From positions 1-64,000 of the forward strand of contig NZ_SMRU01000010.1 in NCBI RefSeq assembly GCF_004354015.1: a DNA stretch of 64,000 nucleotides, given 5' to 3'. Position 1 is the first letter of the stretch, and each line of letters opens with the position of its first letter. Shown here piece after piece: positions 25,762 to 33,395 of the stretch. The notes beneath the pieces are model-generated. The model saw nothing but the letters and a program-made list of their open reading frames with translations. It ran no database searches and was not told where the DNA came from. Both the position numbers and the translations under genes were made by a program. The stretch is from Arthrobacter terricola. Lineage in GTDB: Bacteria > Actinomycetota > Actinomycetes > Actinomycetales > Micrococcaceae.

Positions 25762-27132
25762 CTAGAGGCGGGTTACGTTGTCTGCCTTGGCCAGGCGATA
25801 GGTGGTGTCCAGGACTGCCGGGGCGCCCTCGAGCCACTCGAGATCTGCCTTGCTGTGCCGCGTGTGCAGGATCACCAGGTCGGCACCCCAATCGGCGGGT
25901 GACTGCTCGGAGGTGAGGACGCCACCGTGGCCGTCGGGAGCGGTCTGGCACCACGGGTCCGAGTAAGCCACCACGGCGCCGTCCGCAATGAGTGCTGCGA
26001 TGATTTCCAGGGCCGGGGATTCACGAAGATCCTCGACATCCGGCTTGTACGCGACGCCCAAAACCATGACGCGGGCTCCGGCCACTCCGTGGTTCCGGTC
26101 GGACAGGATCCGCCGCGCCTTTTCCACCACTTGATGGGGCCGGCCGGCAATTCCCGCCATTGCTTGTTCGATGACCGGGGCCGTGACGCGCGCCTTGCGC
26201 AATTGCCACAACAAATAGTGCGGGTCGCACGGAATGCAGTGTCCGCCGACGCCGGGGCCGGGCGTGAATGGCATGAAGCCGTACGGCTTGGTCGAAGCCG
26301 CGTCAATAACGTCCATGACCTCCATATTGAGTTCATGGCAGATATCGGCGAATTCATTTGCCAGGGCGATATTCACCGCACGGAAAGTGTTTTCAACCAA
26401 TTTGGTCATTTCGGCCACGTCCGCCGACGGAACACGGTGGACCAGTTTGGTGCTGGCGAGCAAGAGCCTTTCGGCAACTTCGCCGCAGGCAGGGGTCACG
26501 CCGCCCACAACCCGGGGAACGTCTTCATGCGAGAACGAATCCACGCCGGGGTTGATGCGCTCGGGCGAGAAGGCGACGTAGACGTCCCGTCCGGGAATGA
26601 GTCCCCTCGCCGCCAGGGGCAGGGCCAGGAGGTCGCGCGTCGATCCCACGTAGGTGGTGGACGTCAGCATAAGCAGTTGGCCCGCGGTGGCGAACTCGAC
26701 CACCGAAGCGCAGGCTGCGCGAAGGATGCCGAGGTCCGGCACCAGGTATTCGTCCACCGGGGTGGGCACGCAGACCACAACCGCCGCCGCACGTGCGAGC
26801 AATGACAAATCGCTGCTCAGCATGAAGGTGGGATCCTGGAGCGCGTTGTTCAGCCGCGCTTTGTCCGAGTCCAGGAGGTCAGCCCGTTCCTCGCGGATAA
26901 CCGCCAGGCGGTTCTCCGATACGTCCAGGCCCAGGACCCGCCGTCCGGACGCATTGAGGGCTAGGGCCGTCGGCAACCCTACGTATCCCATGCCCACGAT
27001 CGCGACGTCGAAGGTGAATGCCGGGTCCTGCGTGGCGGTCGTGAGGAGGGATTCCTCCGGCCACCCTGGTGCTGCGTGAAGGGCCTGAGGACCCCTGCTC
27101 AACTCTGTCTTTACCCTCGTGTTCGGTGTCAT
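25762..27132 (-). CDS. Nucleotide-sugar dehydrogenase, UDP-ManNAc/UDP-glucose dehydrogenase family (456 aa)
   Basis: Oxidises the C6 hydroxyl of a UDP-sugar to a uronic acid with two NAD. ATG at 27132 has GGGAGG 10 bases upstream. After about 40 unrelated residues come VAIVGMGYVGLPTALAL (NAD fold), VCVPTPVDEY, STTYVGSTRDLL, FSPERINPG, and GVGGHCIPCDP with the catalytic Cys near 299, then VLGVAYKPDVEDLRESPA. The FSPERINPG and GGHCIPCDP variants resemble WecC/UDP-N-acetylmannosamine dehydrogenase more than UDP-glucose dehydrogenase, but I cannot settle the sugar. First gene of an operon with the epimerase, behind a long leader. Confidence 0.88.
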   Translation of the reverse strand: MTPNTRVKTELSRGPQALHAAPGWPEESLLTTATQDPAFTFDVAIVGMGYVGLPTALALNASGRRVLGLDVSENRLAVIREERADLLDSDKARLNNALQDPTFMLSSDLSLLARAAAVVVCVPTPVDEYLVPDLGILRAACASVVEFATAGQLLMLTSTTYVGSTRDLLALPLAARGLIPGRDVYVAFSPERINPGVDSFSHEDVPRVVGGVTPACGEVAERLLLASTKLVHRVPSADVAEMTKLVENTFRAVNIALANEFADICHELNMEVMDVIDAASTKPYGFMPFTPGPGVGGHCIPCDPHYLLWQLRKARVTAPVIEQAMAGIAGRPHQVVEKARRILSDRNHGVAGARVMVLGVAYKPDVEDLRESPALEIIAALIADGAVVAYSDPWCQTAPDGHGGVLTSEQSPADWGADLVILHTRHSKADLEWLEGAPAVLDTTYRLAKADNVTRL

Positions 27133-27397
27133 GGTCAGTCGACCTCCCGCTGCCTGTTGTCTCCAGTGTGAAAAAAAGCCGACGGCGAAGCGGCGTGTGC
27201 CCTGGTCTCAGAAGGCGCGTCACCGCCCGCCGTCGGCTCGCTTGTGGGGGACCCCGCGTACCGCGGGAGACCGGTCGCATTGGAGCTGACTTCTCGCCGG
27301 AATGCCGACTGGCTTTCCTGTAGCAAAGAATTCTTCCTGCGTTTCATCTCGAGACCCACTTATCCCCAATTGGTGGCGGTTGCCATCAAGAATGAGG
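27133..27397 (-). promoter_or_regulatory. Long leader of the dehydrogenase operon, possible attenuator or riboswitch
   Basis: About 265 bases lie between the shared promoter and the start codon. The leader folds in alternative ways: GGTCTC (27274-27269) can pair with GAGACC (27211-27206), which encloses the left arm of the terminator at 27171-27238 and so competes with it; GTCGGC (27307-27302) can also pair with GCCGAC of that arm. A 70-codon ORF with ATG at 27347 and stop at 27135 (begins MKRRKNSLLQ) overlaps the leader, but codon choice (for example TTT TTT in the T-run) is poor for this genome. No known riboswitch class is recognised. Confidence 0.55.
27171..27238 (-). terminator. Intrinsic terminator inside the dehydrogenase leader
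   Basis: Minus strand AGCCGACGGCG (27238-27228) pairs perfectly with CGCCGTCGGCT (27187-27177) and is followed by a run of seven T (27177-27171). The 40-base loop carries a smaller GGCG/CGCC hairpin. It lies after the promoter and about 40 bases before the dehydrogenase start codon, as expected for attenuation. Confidence 0.75.
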
Positions 27398-27437
27398 ATA
27401 TTAACCAAGCCCAACTCCGGGCGCGAGTGGAATCTAC
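27398..27437 (-). promoter_or_regulatory. Shared promoter element, copy C (dehydrogenase/epimerase operon)
   Basis: Minus strand GTAG-ATT-CCACTC (27437-27425), 21 bases, then TAATAT (27403-27398), the best -10 of the four copies. The T-rich extension CTACCCGTCTTT (27434-27445, plus strand) is identical to copy B. Confidence 0.65.
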
Positions 27438-27445
27438 CCGTCTTT

Positions 27446-27699
27446 CGATGCAAAACCCTTCCCGATGCTCCCCACTACCCGCCCTGGTACTTTTAACCAC
27501 TCGGGCAGGTACTTGGTTGGCCGCTTTACCCCTGATTTCTGGCACACTGGCGCTGTGAAATTGCTGGGAATTGCTGTGGCCCACGTGAGGGAATACGGGG
27601 GTACCAAGTAATCGAGGCAAGGAAAAAGCGTACGACGGCGGCAACCCGCCTCGCGCTGGAATCGGACACCGCGGCGCCGTGGAAAACGGAGCAGTCCGG
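27446..27699. other. Gene-free remainder between regulator 2 and the dehydrogenase promoter
   Basis: No coding frame is supported. It contains CGGGCAGGTACT at 27502-27513, a 12-mer also present at 33280-33291 in the promoter region of regulator 3, and ACCACTC at 27496-27502. It could hold further operator sites. Confidence 0.4.
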
Positions 27700-30381
27700 C
27701 TAGCCGAAATTGTCCGATCCGTGGGTGCCGTTAATCAGGTCTTCGCGGTGGCTGATTCCCAATTTGGCGAACATCCGGTACAGGTGGCCTTCAACGGTCC
27801 GCAAGGACAGTCCAAGGCTCATCGCAATATCCTTGTTGCTCGATCCTGCCTGGACCAATGCGGCGATTTCCTGTTCCCGCCTGGTCAGTTTCTGGAGGTC
27901 TGGCGAATTGCCCTCCACCGCCGGACCGGCCTTGTCGAGGGCTGCCGTGCGGCGTTTCAGGAGTCGCTGGCCTTCGAGCTGGCGGGCCTTGTCCCCCCTG
28001 CTTTCCAGGATTCGGAGGGCGTGACCGGCGCAATCGGCGGCTGCGAGTTCCATGCCTTCCTTCGCGGCCGAATCACTTAGTTCGATGAGCCGGTCCGCGT
28101 CCTTGTGTGTGAGCGCCAGGCCGACGCTCAAGGCGAATTCGGCGGTCCTGCCTTCGCTTCCTTCCGCTACCGCGACCAGCCGGCGCGCCACGCTCGTATC
28201 GCCCAGCCTCAGGACAAGCATGAGGAGGTCGATTTCCGAGCCGATCGCACCGTCGGCGGCCGCGGAATCCGCGAGCGCCATGAGCCGGGCGATCGCTGCC
28301 TGCGTTCCGATATGGTCGGCCCTCGCGATGGTCGCATGGCCCTGGGCGAGCAGGCTCGGATGCATGCCGTCCCGGACCAGGGCGTCGTACTCGGCCGAGT
28401 ACGTCATGACCGTATCCCGGCGCTTGAGGATCGACGCCGCGTAGGCGGCGGCAGCAACGGCGTCGGGCAGGTCGCTTCCCATGTCCGAGACGCGGAGCAT
28501 GCTTACCGCCTGGCGCAAGCGGGGCAGGGCGACGCCGAGGTCTCCCCTGCGCAAGTCCACCATGCCGGCGGTCAGGTGCAGCATGCCGCCCGCGTAGATC
28601 ACCGAGTTGGGCGCTCGCGATACGTGGTTCTTCAGGAACGAGTCCAGGACGTCGAGTTCGCCGGCCTGCTGCAGCGCCGAAACGTAGCTGCGCATCACGA
28701 ATCCGGCGTACTGGAGGCTCCAGTCGCCGCTCGTTGTCACCATTTCCTGGATCCCCATGAGGATCTGGAGCGCGGAAACCGGCCGTCCGGTGACTGCCAT
28801 CGCTTCCGCCAGGAGGGTGCCGGCGACGAGCCGGGACTCGTCGTCGTCGGTTTCTTTCCAGATCTGGCGCAGTTCACGCTCGGTATCAAGATAGTGGCGC
28901 TCCGACTGGAGGCCTTCGAGGGTCAAAAGCCGGCTGCCAAGCTTGCCGAGTTCCAGATCGCGGGGGTCGATTCCGCGCGGTGACTCGGCGAGGCGGGCGA
29001 GGGCGGCTTCCCACTCGTAAGCCGCTTGCTTGATGGCGTTTGGTCCAATGCCTTGGCGGCCGGACAATTGGGCGGCGAGCATCGATGCCTGCCGGACTGT
29101 CCGCGGATCGTTCGTCCGGTCGACGACGCCGGCGAGCGAGGACACCGATCCCCGGACGTCGCCGCGGTACCACTTGGCACGGGCCACTTCCACCTGGGCC
29201 GCCAGCTTCAACGCGGGGTCCTTGATGGCTCCCGCCACGCGTTCGACGTAGCTGGGAATGAACAGGCGGTTCGCCAGCTGCGCGGCCTCGAGGATGTCGG
29301 CGTCGGGAACCTTCGTGCCCGATTCCAAGCCCCACGAAACGTACCGCAGCAGACCGTCCATGGTCTGCGGCTTATCCTGCATCAAGTCGAGGATGCGCCG
29401 CCGAATGGTCATGCTGTGGGCAGTAGGGACCAGTTGCCGGATGACTTCGCCGACCAACGGCTGGGCGAGCCGGACATGGCGGGCGGGGTCGTCGTCGATC
29501 TCGATGAAATGCAGTTCCTGCAGCTCATCCACCGCCGCCGCGCTGCACGCTTGTTGGACCACCGCCAGCGGAACAGGTTCCGCGAGCGCAACGGTTTCCA
29601 AGGTGTCGCGCTGGGCGACGTCCAGGTGGAGGATCTGGTTCCGCACGAGGTCCATCAACCGCACGCTGGTCCCCCGCAACTCGCCCGAAAGCATCCAGGC
29701 CTCGTTGTGGCAGACAAGCTGGCCGAGGGACTTGGCATGCTCGATCAATTCGAGCAGGAACATCGGATTTCCGCCGGAGTACTTGCCCAGGACCGCGCTG
29801 GTGCTTTGAACCACGGGCGCATCCAATGCCTGTGCGCACAGTTTGTTGACTTCCGGCTCGCTGAGGGGCTGGAGGTCGAAACGGTCCACGAGCCCTTCGG
29901 ACCACATGGAGAAGACCTCCGCCGGCGGCGCCGGGTAGGGGCGGCACAGGAAGACGACCTTGGCTGCCTCCGCCGCGGCGAGCTGCGCCAGGACAGCAAC
30001 GCTGCTGTCATCAATGTGGTGCGCGTCTTCGACGATAAGGACGGCCGGCGCAGGGTGCGGCTGGCCGGCCGGATTCAGCGCCGCCACCACAGCCCTGAGG
30101 ACGGACAACGGCTCGTTGATCTGCCCCGGCGTCAGCCCCGTCAGGAGGGGCGCCAAGGCTGCGAACGGGACCGAAGCGAGGGTCGGTCCGGCAAAGATCC
30201 GGAATGGGCGGACGCGGTGGCCCAATTCATTGACCACCTCATTGATCAGCGCGGTTTTCCCGATCCCCGCATCACCGAAAAGGAGGACGCCCGGGCCGTT
30301 GCCGTCCAAGAGGCAATCGACCACGGCGGACATGACGCTGAAGCGCCCCACCAACGTTTCCGTGGTCACCACCTCAGTCAT
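27700..30381 (-). CDS. Large ATPase-domain LuxR regulator 2 (893 aa)
   Basis: LAL-type regulator: N-terminal STAND/AAA ATPase with intact Walker A (GDAGIGKTAL, residues about 36-45) and Walker B (AVLIVEDAHHIDD), a long helical repeat region (about 330-810), and a C-terminal LuxR domain (LTRREQEIAALVQAGSSNKD, then RTVEGHLYRMFAKLGI). ATG at 30381 overlaps the stop of regulator 3 (ATGA), so regulators 3 and 2 are a translationally coupled pair. Such proteins usually activate transcription after a ligand triggers ATP-dependent assembly. It is the last of four tandem regulators, next to the dehydrogenase operon. Confidence 0.9.
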   Translation of the reverse strand: MTEVVTTETLVGRFSVMSAVVDCLLDGNGPGVLLFGDAGIGKTALINEVVNELGHRVRPFRIFAGPTLASVPFAALAPLLTGLTPGQINEPLSVLRAVVAALNPAGQPHPAPAVLIVEDAHHIDDSSVAVLAQLAAAEAAKVVFLCRPYPAPPAEVFSMWSEGLVDRFDLQPLSEPEVNKLCAQALDAPVVQSTSAVLGKYSGGNPMFLLELIEHAKSLGQLVCHNEAWMLSGELRGTSVRLMDLVRNQILHLDVAQRDTLETVALAEPVPLAVVQQACSAAAVDELQELHFIEIDDDPARHVRLAQPLVGEVIRQLVPTAHSMTIRRRILDLMQDKPQTMDGLLRYVSWGLESGTKVPDADILEAAQLANRLFIPSYVERVAGAIKDPALKLAAQVEVARAKWYRGDVRGSVSSLAGVVDRTNDPRTVRQASMLAAQLSGRQGIGPNAIKQAAYEWEAALARLAESPRGIDPRDLELGKLGSRLLTLEGLQSERHYLDTERELRQIWKETDDDESRLVAGTLLAEAMAVTGRPVSALQILMGIQEMVTTSGDWSLQYAGFVMRSYVSALQQAGELDVLDSFLKNHVSRAPNSVIYAGGMLHLTAGMVDLRRGDLGVALPRLRQAVSMLRVSDMGSDLPDAVAAAAYAASILKRRDTVMTYSAEYDALVRDGMHPSLLAQGHATIARADHIGTQAAIARLMALADSAAADGAIGSEIDLLMLVLRLGDTSVARRLVAVAEGSEGRTAEFALSVGLALTHKDADRLIELSDSAAKEGMELAAADCAGHALRILESRGDKARQLEGQRLLKRRTAALDKAGPAVEGNSPDLQKLTRREQEIAALVQAGSSNKDIAMSLGLSLRTVEGHLYRMFAKLGISHREDLINGTHGSDNFG

Positions 30382-33188
30382 GACAGGCCGCCTTCCAGGC
30401 TGCCGAGGGCGAAGCTAAGCTCCGAGCGCTCCACGATCTTCAGCTTGCCGAAGATCTGGTAGAGGTGGCCTTCGACCGTCCGTACCGAAACATGGAGCTT
30501 CGCCGCGATACCCTTGTTGCTTTCCCGCTTGGCGGCGAGCTTCGCGATCTCAAGCTCCCGTGCCGTCAGCTTCAGCCCTTCCTGGTTCCCGCTCTGCGGA
30601 GTCCGCAAGCGCTGCCGGCACGTCTCGGCGAGTTGCCTCGCCTGCCTCAGCACGCCGCGGTCCATCTGTACCTGTTCCGAGTTCAGCAAGCTCTCGGCGA
30701 TGTCGAACGCGAACCGGTCGTTCTGCATGCTTTCGGCCAGCCGGGCCGCGTCCAGGAGCATCTCCGCATTGCCGGAAACGGTGGCCCGTCCGTACAGGGC
30801 GCACAGCTCGGCGAACTGGCCTTGGCAAGCCAATGCCGCTTCCAGCAGCTGGGGCGCGGCGGCCACGTGACCGAGCCGCACGGCCGAACTGAGGCAGAAA
30901 ATCTCGTGACCCGGGGCGCCTTCGTCGCGGGCGGAGTCGGCCTGCCGAAGAAGCTCCTCGACGGCGGCTTCCGGGCCCGTGAGGTGCTCGTCAGCGAGGG
31001 CCCTCAGGTACTTCTGGGTCCGGTCCTTCCGCCACGTCGGCCTACGCACCTCGGCAGCCGCTTCCTTCAGGTAGAGAACGGCCTGCTCCTGCTCGCCCTG
31101 CAAAACCGAAGCGTACGCGGCCGCGGTGCACGCGATGTCCAACATGCCTTCGTTGTCCTGGACCCGCAATTGGCTGATCACGGGAACGAGCGCTTCCAAA
31201 GCATCCTGCCCCCGTCCTTGGAGGCAGTGGAAAATCGCTTTGGGGAGGTCGATCGCGGTCGGAAGCGCCTCCGCCGAAGACGTCATTTCCGCATCGCCCG
31301 GCTGGACCATGTCTCCGGCCGCGTCCCAGTGTCCGGCCAGGACGAAAGCGAACCTCAACCGGGATGCGGCACGCCGCGCCGCCGCGAGGGAAACAGCCGG
31401 ATCGTGGCAATCGGCCACCAACTGCTCGGCCAGGTCTGCTGCTTCGGACTGCCGGCCCGTCAGTGCCCAGGCCTCGCACAGCCAGCTTCCGGCGAGGAGC
31501 CGGAATTCCACGCCGTGGGATTCAAAGTCCTGCAGCACCTCTTCGAGCCGGACTGCCATCTCTGCGTAGGAACCGGTGTAGCTCGCCGCTTGCGACTCCG
31601 CCAGGACCAGCGCCTCGCGCAGCTCCGCCGTCGAAGTACCGGTACCTGCCTCATCCGGCAGCGCGACGACCGTCGCCTCTTCCAGCCGGCGCCGGACGCC
31701 GGCAAGTACTTCTGCCGCCAACGCCGTAGTATCCGGCCGGGCCAGGAGGACTGTGCTTTCGGCCAGCTTGAGCCGGCCCCACTCGGACAGCGGCACGTCG
31801 TCGAAAGCCTGATCGCTTCCGCCAAGGTGGAGCTTCAGGACGTTCCGGGCCTCCGTGAGTTCACCCAGCGTCATCAACGCGCGGGCTTCCTCAGCTACTG
31901 CGAGCGGCAGCCCGGCGTGGTTCGGCAGCGAGCGGACCAACCGCAAGGCGAGCCGCGCATCAAGCTGCCGGTTCGCGATCGCGGCAGCCGCAAGCGTTTC
32001 GTCGATCCCGAGCTTCGCCCCGCAGTCAAGGGCCCACGCGGCCATCGAAAGGGTCGTCGACGGTTGCCCGAGCAAGTAGTCCGCGGTCCCGGCCATCATG
32101 TTCCGCAATTCGTTGCTGCGGCCCAGCGGGACATTCGACCGGACAACGTCCCCGACAAGTTGGCTCTGCAGCCGGACCATCCGCGGAAGCGAGTCGTCCA
32201 CCACCAGGATGCTGCGCTTTTCGAGTGAATCGACGTCGTCGGAGGACGCGAGCGAAAGCAACGCCTCCAAAGGAACGGTCTTGGCCAGGGAGAGTATCTC
32301 CAGGACCTTGCGCTCGCCGCCGTTCATGCGGCCGAGCCGCGTGGTGATGAGGTCCGTGATCGCGCGGCCGTGGTTTTCGCTCTGTGAAGCAAGTACCCAC
32401 ACGGAGTCGTGTACCAGGAGCGCACCGGACTCGGCGAGCTCCGCCGCGAGCATCTTCAAGTAGTGCGGATTTCCGCCGCTTGCCGCCCACAGTGCATGGG
32501 CCGCCGACGGCGACACCTTGGCGCCCAGCCCCGCCTCGAGCCAGTCGTGCGACTCATGGAAGGTCAAGGGCTTGAGGTCGATCCGGTCCAGGAAGCCGTC
32601 GCCGCAAAGCCTCGTGATCTCGCCGCAGAGCCGCTGAGGGTCGGTGGCGGTCAGGATCAGTTGCGCGGTGCCGTTTCGCGCCAGTTGGGCGACAGTCATG
32701 GCGGCCAGTTCGTCCAGCTCGGAGGCATTCTCGATCACGAGGTACACCCGCTTGCCGTCCGCCCGCTCACGCAGCAGGGACGACAATGCGGACAGCACCA
32801 GGACGGGATGGGCCAAGTACCCAGGGTCGAGGTCGCTCAGGAGGATGTTCAGGGCACCGTAGGGCGACCGTGCGAGCGGCGCGCTCCCCCGGATCACGAC
32901 GACGAAGGAGCTTTCGCGGATCTCGTTGACTGCGCGGGTGGTCAAGTAGCTCTTGCCGCTTCCCGACGGGCCCGTCACCAGGATGCCGCCGCGCGACGCG
33001 GCCAGGGCCAGTCCTATGTCCTCAACAGCGGCCCGGGGTGCGATCGGTGGCCAAGCAGTCGGGATGACCGACTTGCTTTCGACGCCGTCGGACGAGACTT
33101 GCGCCGACGGCAGGTCGAACGCCTGGAACCGGGTTCCTCCCCCGGGCCTGATGGCGTGGACCTTTGATGCACTGCCTGCTGTCAACAT
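30378..33188 (-). CDS. Large ATPase-domain LuxR regulator 3 (936 aa)
   Basis: ATG at 33188 with GGGGGT upstream is chosen; a TTG 13 codons earlier (33227) is possible. ATPase domain with intact Walker A (GPSGSGKSYL, residues about 73-82); Walker B reads VYLVIENASELDE, with Glu in place of the usual Asp. Then a long helical region and a LuxR domain (LTARELEIAKLAAKRESNKG, RTVEGHLYQIFGKLKI). The promoter carries the shared element (33293-33332), which suggests that this pair belongs to the same regulon as the polysaccharide operons. Confidence 0.9.
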   Translation of the reverse strand: MLTAGSASKVHAIRPGGGTRFQAFDLPSAQVSSDGVESKSVIPTAWPPIAPRAAVEDIGLALAASRGGILVTGPSGSGKSYLTTRAVNEIRESSFVVVIRGSAPLARSPYGALNILLSDLDPGYLAHPVLVLSALSSLLRERADGKRVYLVIENASELDELAAMTVAQLARNGTAQLILTATDPQRLCGEITRLCGDGFLDRIDLKPLTFHESHDWLEAGLGAKVSPSAAHALWAASGGNPHYLKMLAAELAESGALLVHDSVWVLASQSENHGRAITDLITTRLGRMNGGERKVLEILSLAKTVPLEALLSLASSDDVDSLEKRSILVVDDSLPRMVRLQSQLVGDVVRSNVPLGRSNELRNMMAGTADYLLGQPSTTLSMAAWALDCGAKLGIDETLAAAAIANRQLDARLALRLVRSLPNHAGLPLAVAEEARALMTLGELTEARNVLKLHLGGSDQAFDDVPLSEWGRLKLAESTVLLARPDTTALAAEVLAGVRRRLEEATVVALPDEAGTGTSTAELREALVLAESQAASYTGSYAEMAVRLEEVLQDFESHGVEFRLLAGSWLCEAWALTGRQSEAADLAEQLVADCHDPAVSLAAARRAASRLRFAFVLAGHWDAAGDMVQPGDAEMTSSAEALPTAIDLPKAIFHCLQGRGQDALEALVPVISQLRVQDNEGMLDIACTAAAYASVLQGEQEQAVLYLKEAAAEVRRPTWRKDRTQKYLRALADEHLTGPEAAVEELLRQADSARDEGAPGHEIFCLSSAVRLGHVAAAPQLLEAALACQGQFAELCALYGRATVSGNAEMLLDAARLAESMQNDRFAFDIAESLLNSEQVQMDRGVLRQARQLAETCRQRLRTPQSGNQEGLKLTARELEIAKLAAKRESNKGIAAKLHVSVRTVEGHLYQIFGKLKIVERSELSFALGSLEGGLS

Positions 33189-33292
33189 GAGCGAGACCCC
33201 CAGTGTTCGAGTGGTGACACCCCCCAATTAACCAGCTAGGCGTCAGGCCTACACCAGTAGTGAGTACTCGACTTTCCTCCGGGCAGGTACTC

Positions 33293-33332
33293 GTATGGCG
33301 GCGTGAGTACCCCTCCCATGCGTGGTAGCTAC
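33293..33332 (-). promoter_or_regulatory. Shared promoter element, copy D (regulator 3-2 pair)
   Basis: Minus strand GTAG-CTA-CCACGC (33332-33320; one mismatch to the other copies), 21 bases, then CCATAC (33298-33293). The region 33262-33334 also carries four GTACTC/GAGTAC-like repeats (33262, 33287, 33305, 33329), possibly additional binding sites. Confidence 0.5.
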
Positions 33333-33395
33333 TCGTTGGCCGCAGTACCGTCCCGCTGGAACCGGAGAGTATCCACGCGCCGCGGGCTTTCCGGG

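Noticed and set aside
27135..27347. 70-codon ORF in the dehydrogenase leader as a normal gene
   Set aside because: Weak ribosome binding site, unusual codons, and the frame runs through a terminator T-run; the RNA-level explanation is better, so it is only mentioned in the leader entry.
33205..33220. GTGTCACCACTCG within the regulator 3 leader, similar to the shared element
   Set aside because: Only the CCACTC half fits, and there is no -10-like hexamer at 21 bases; could be an auxiliary site but not counted as a fifth copy.
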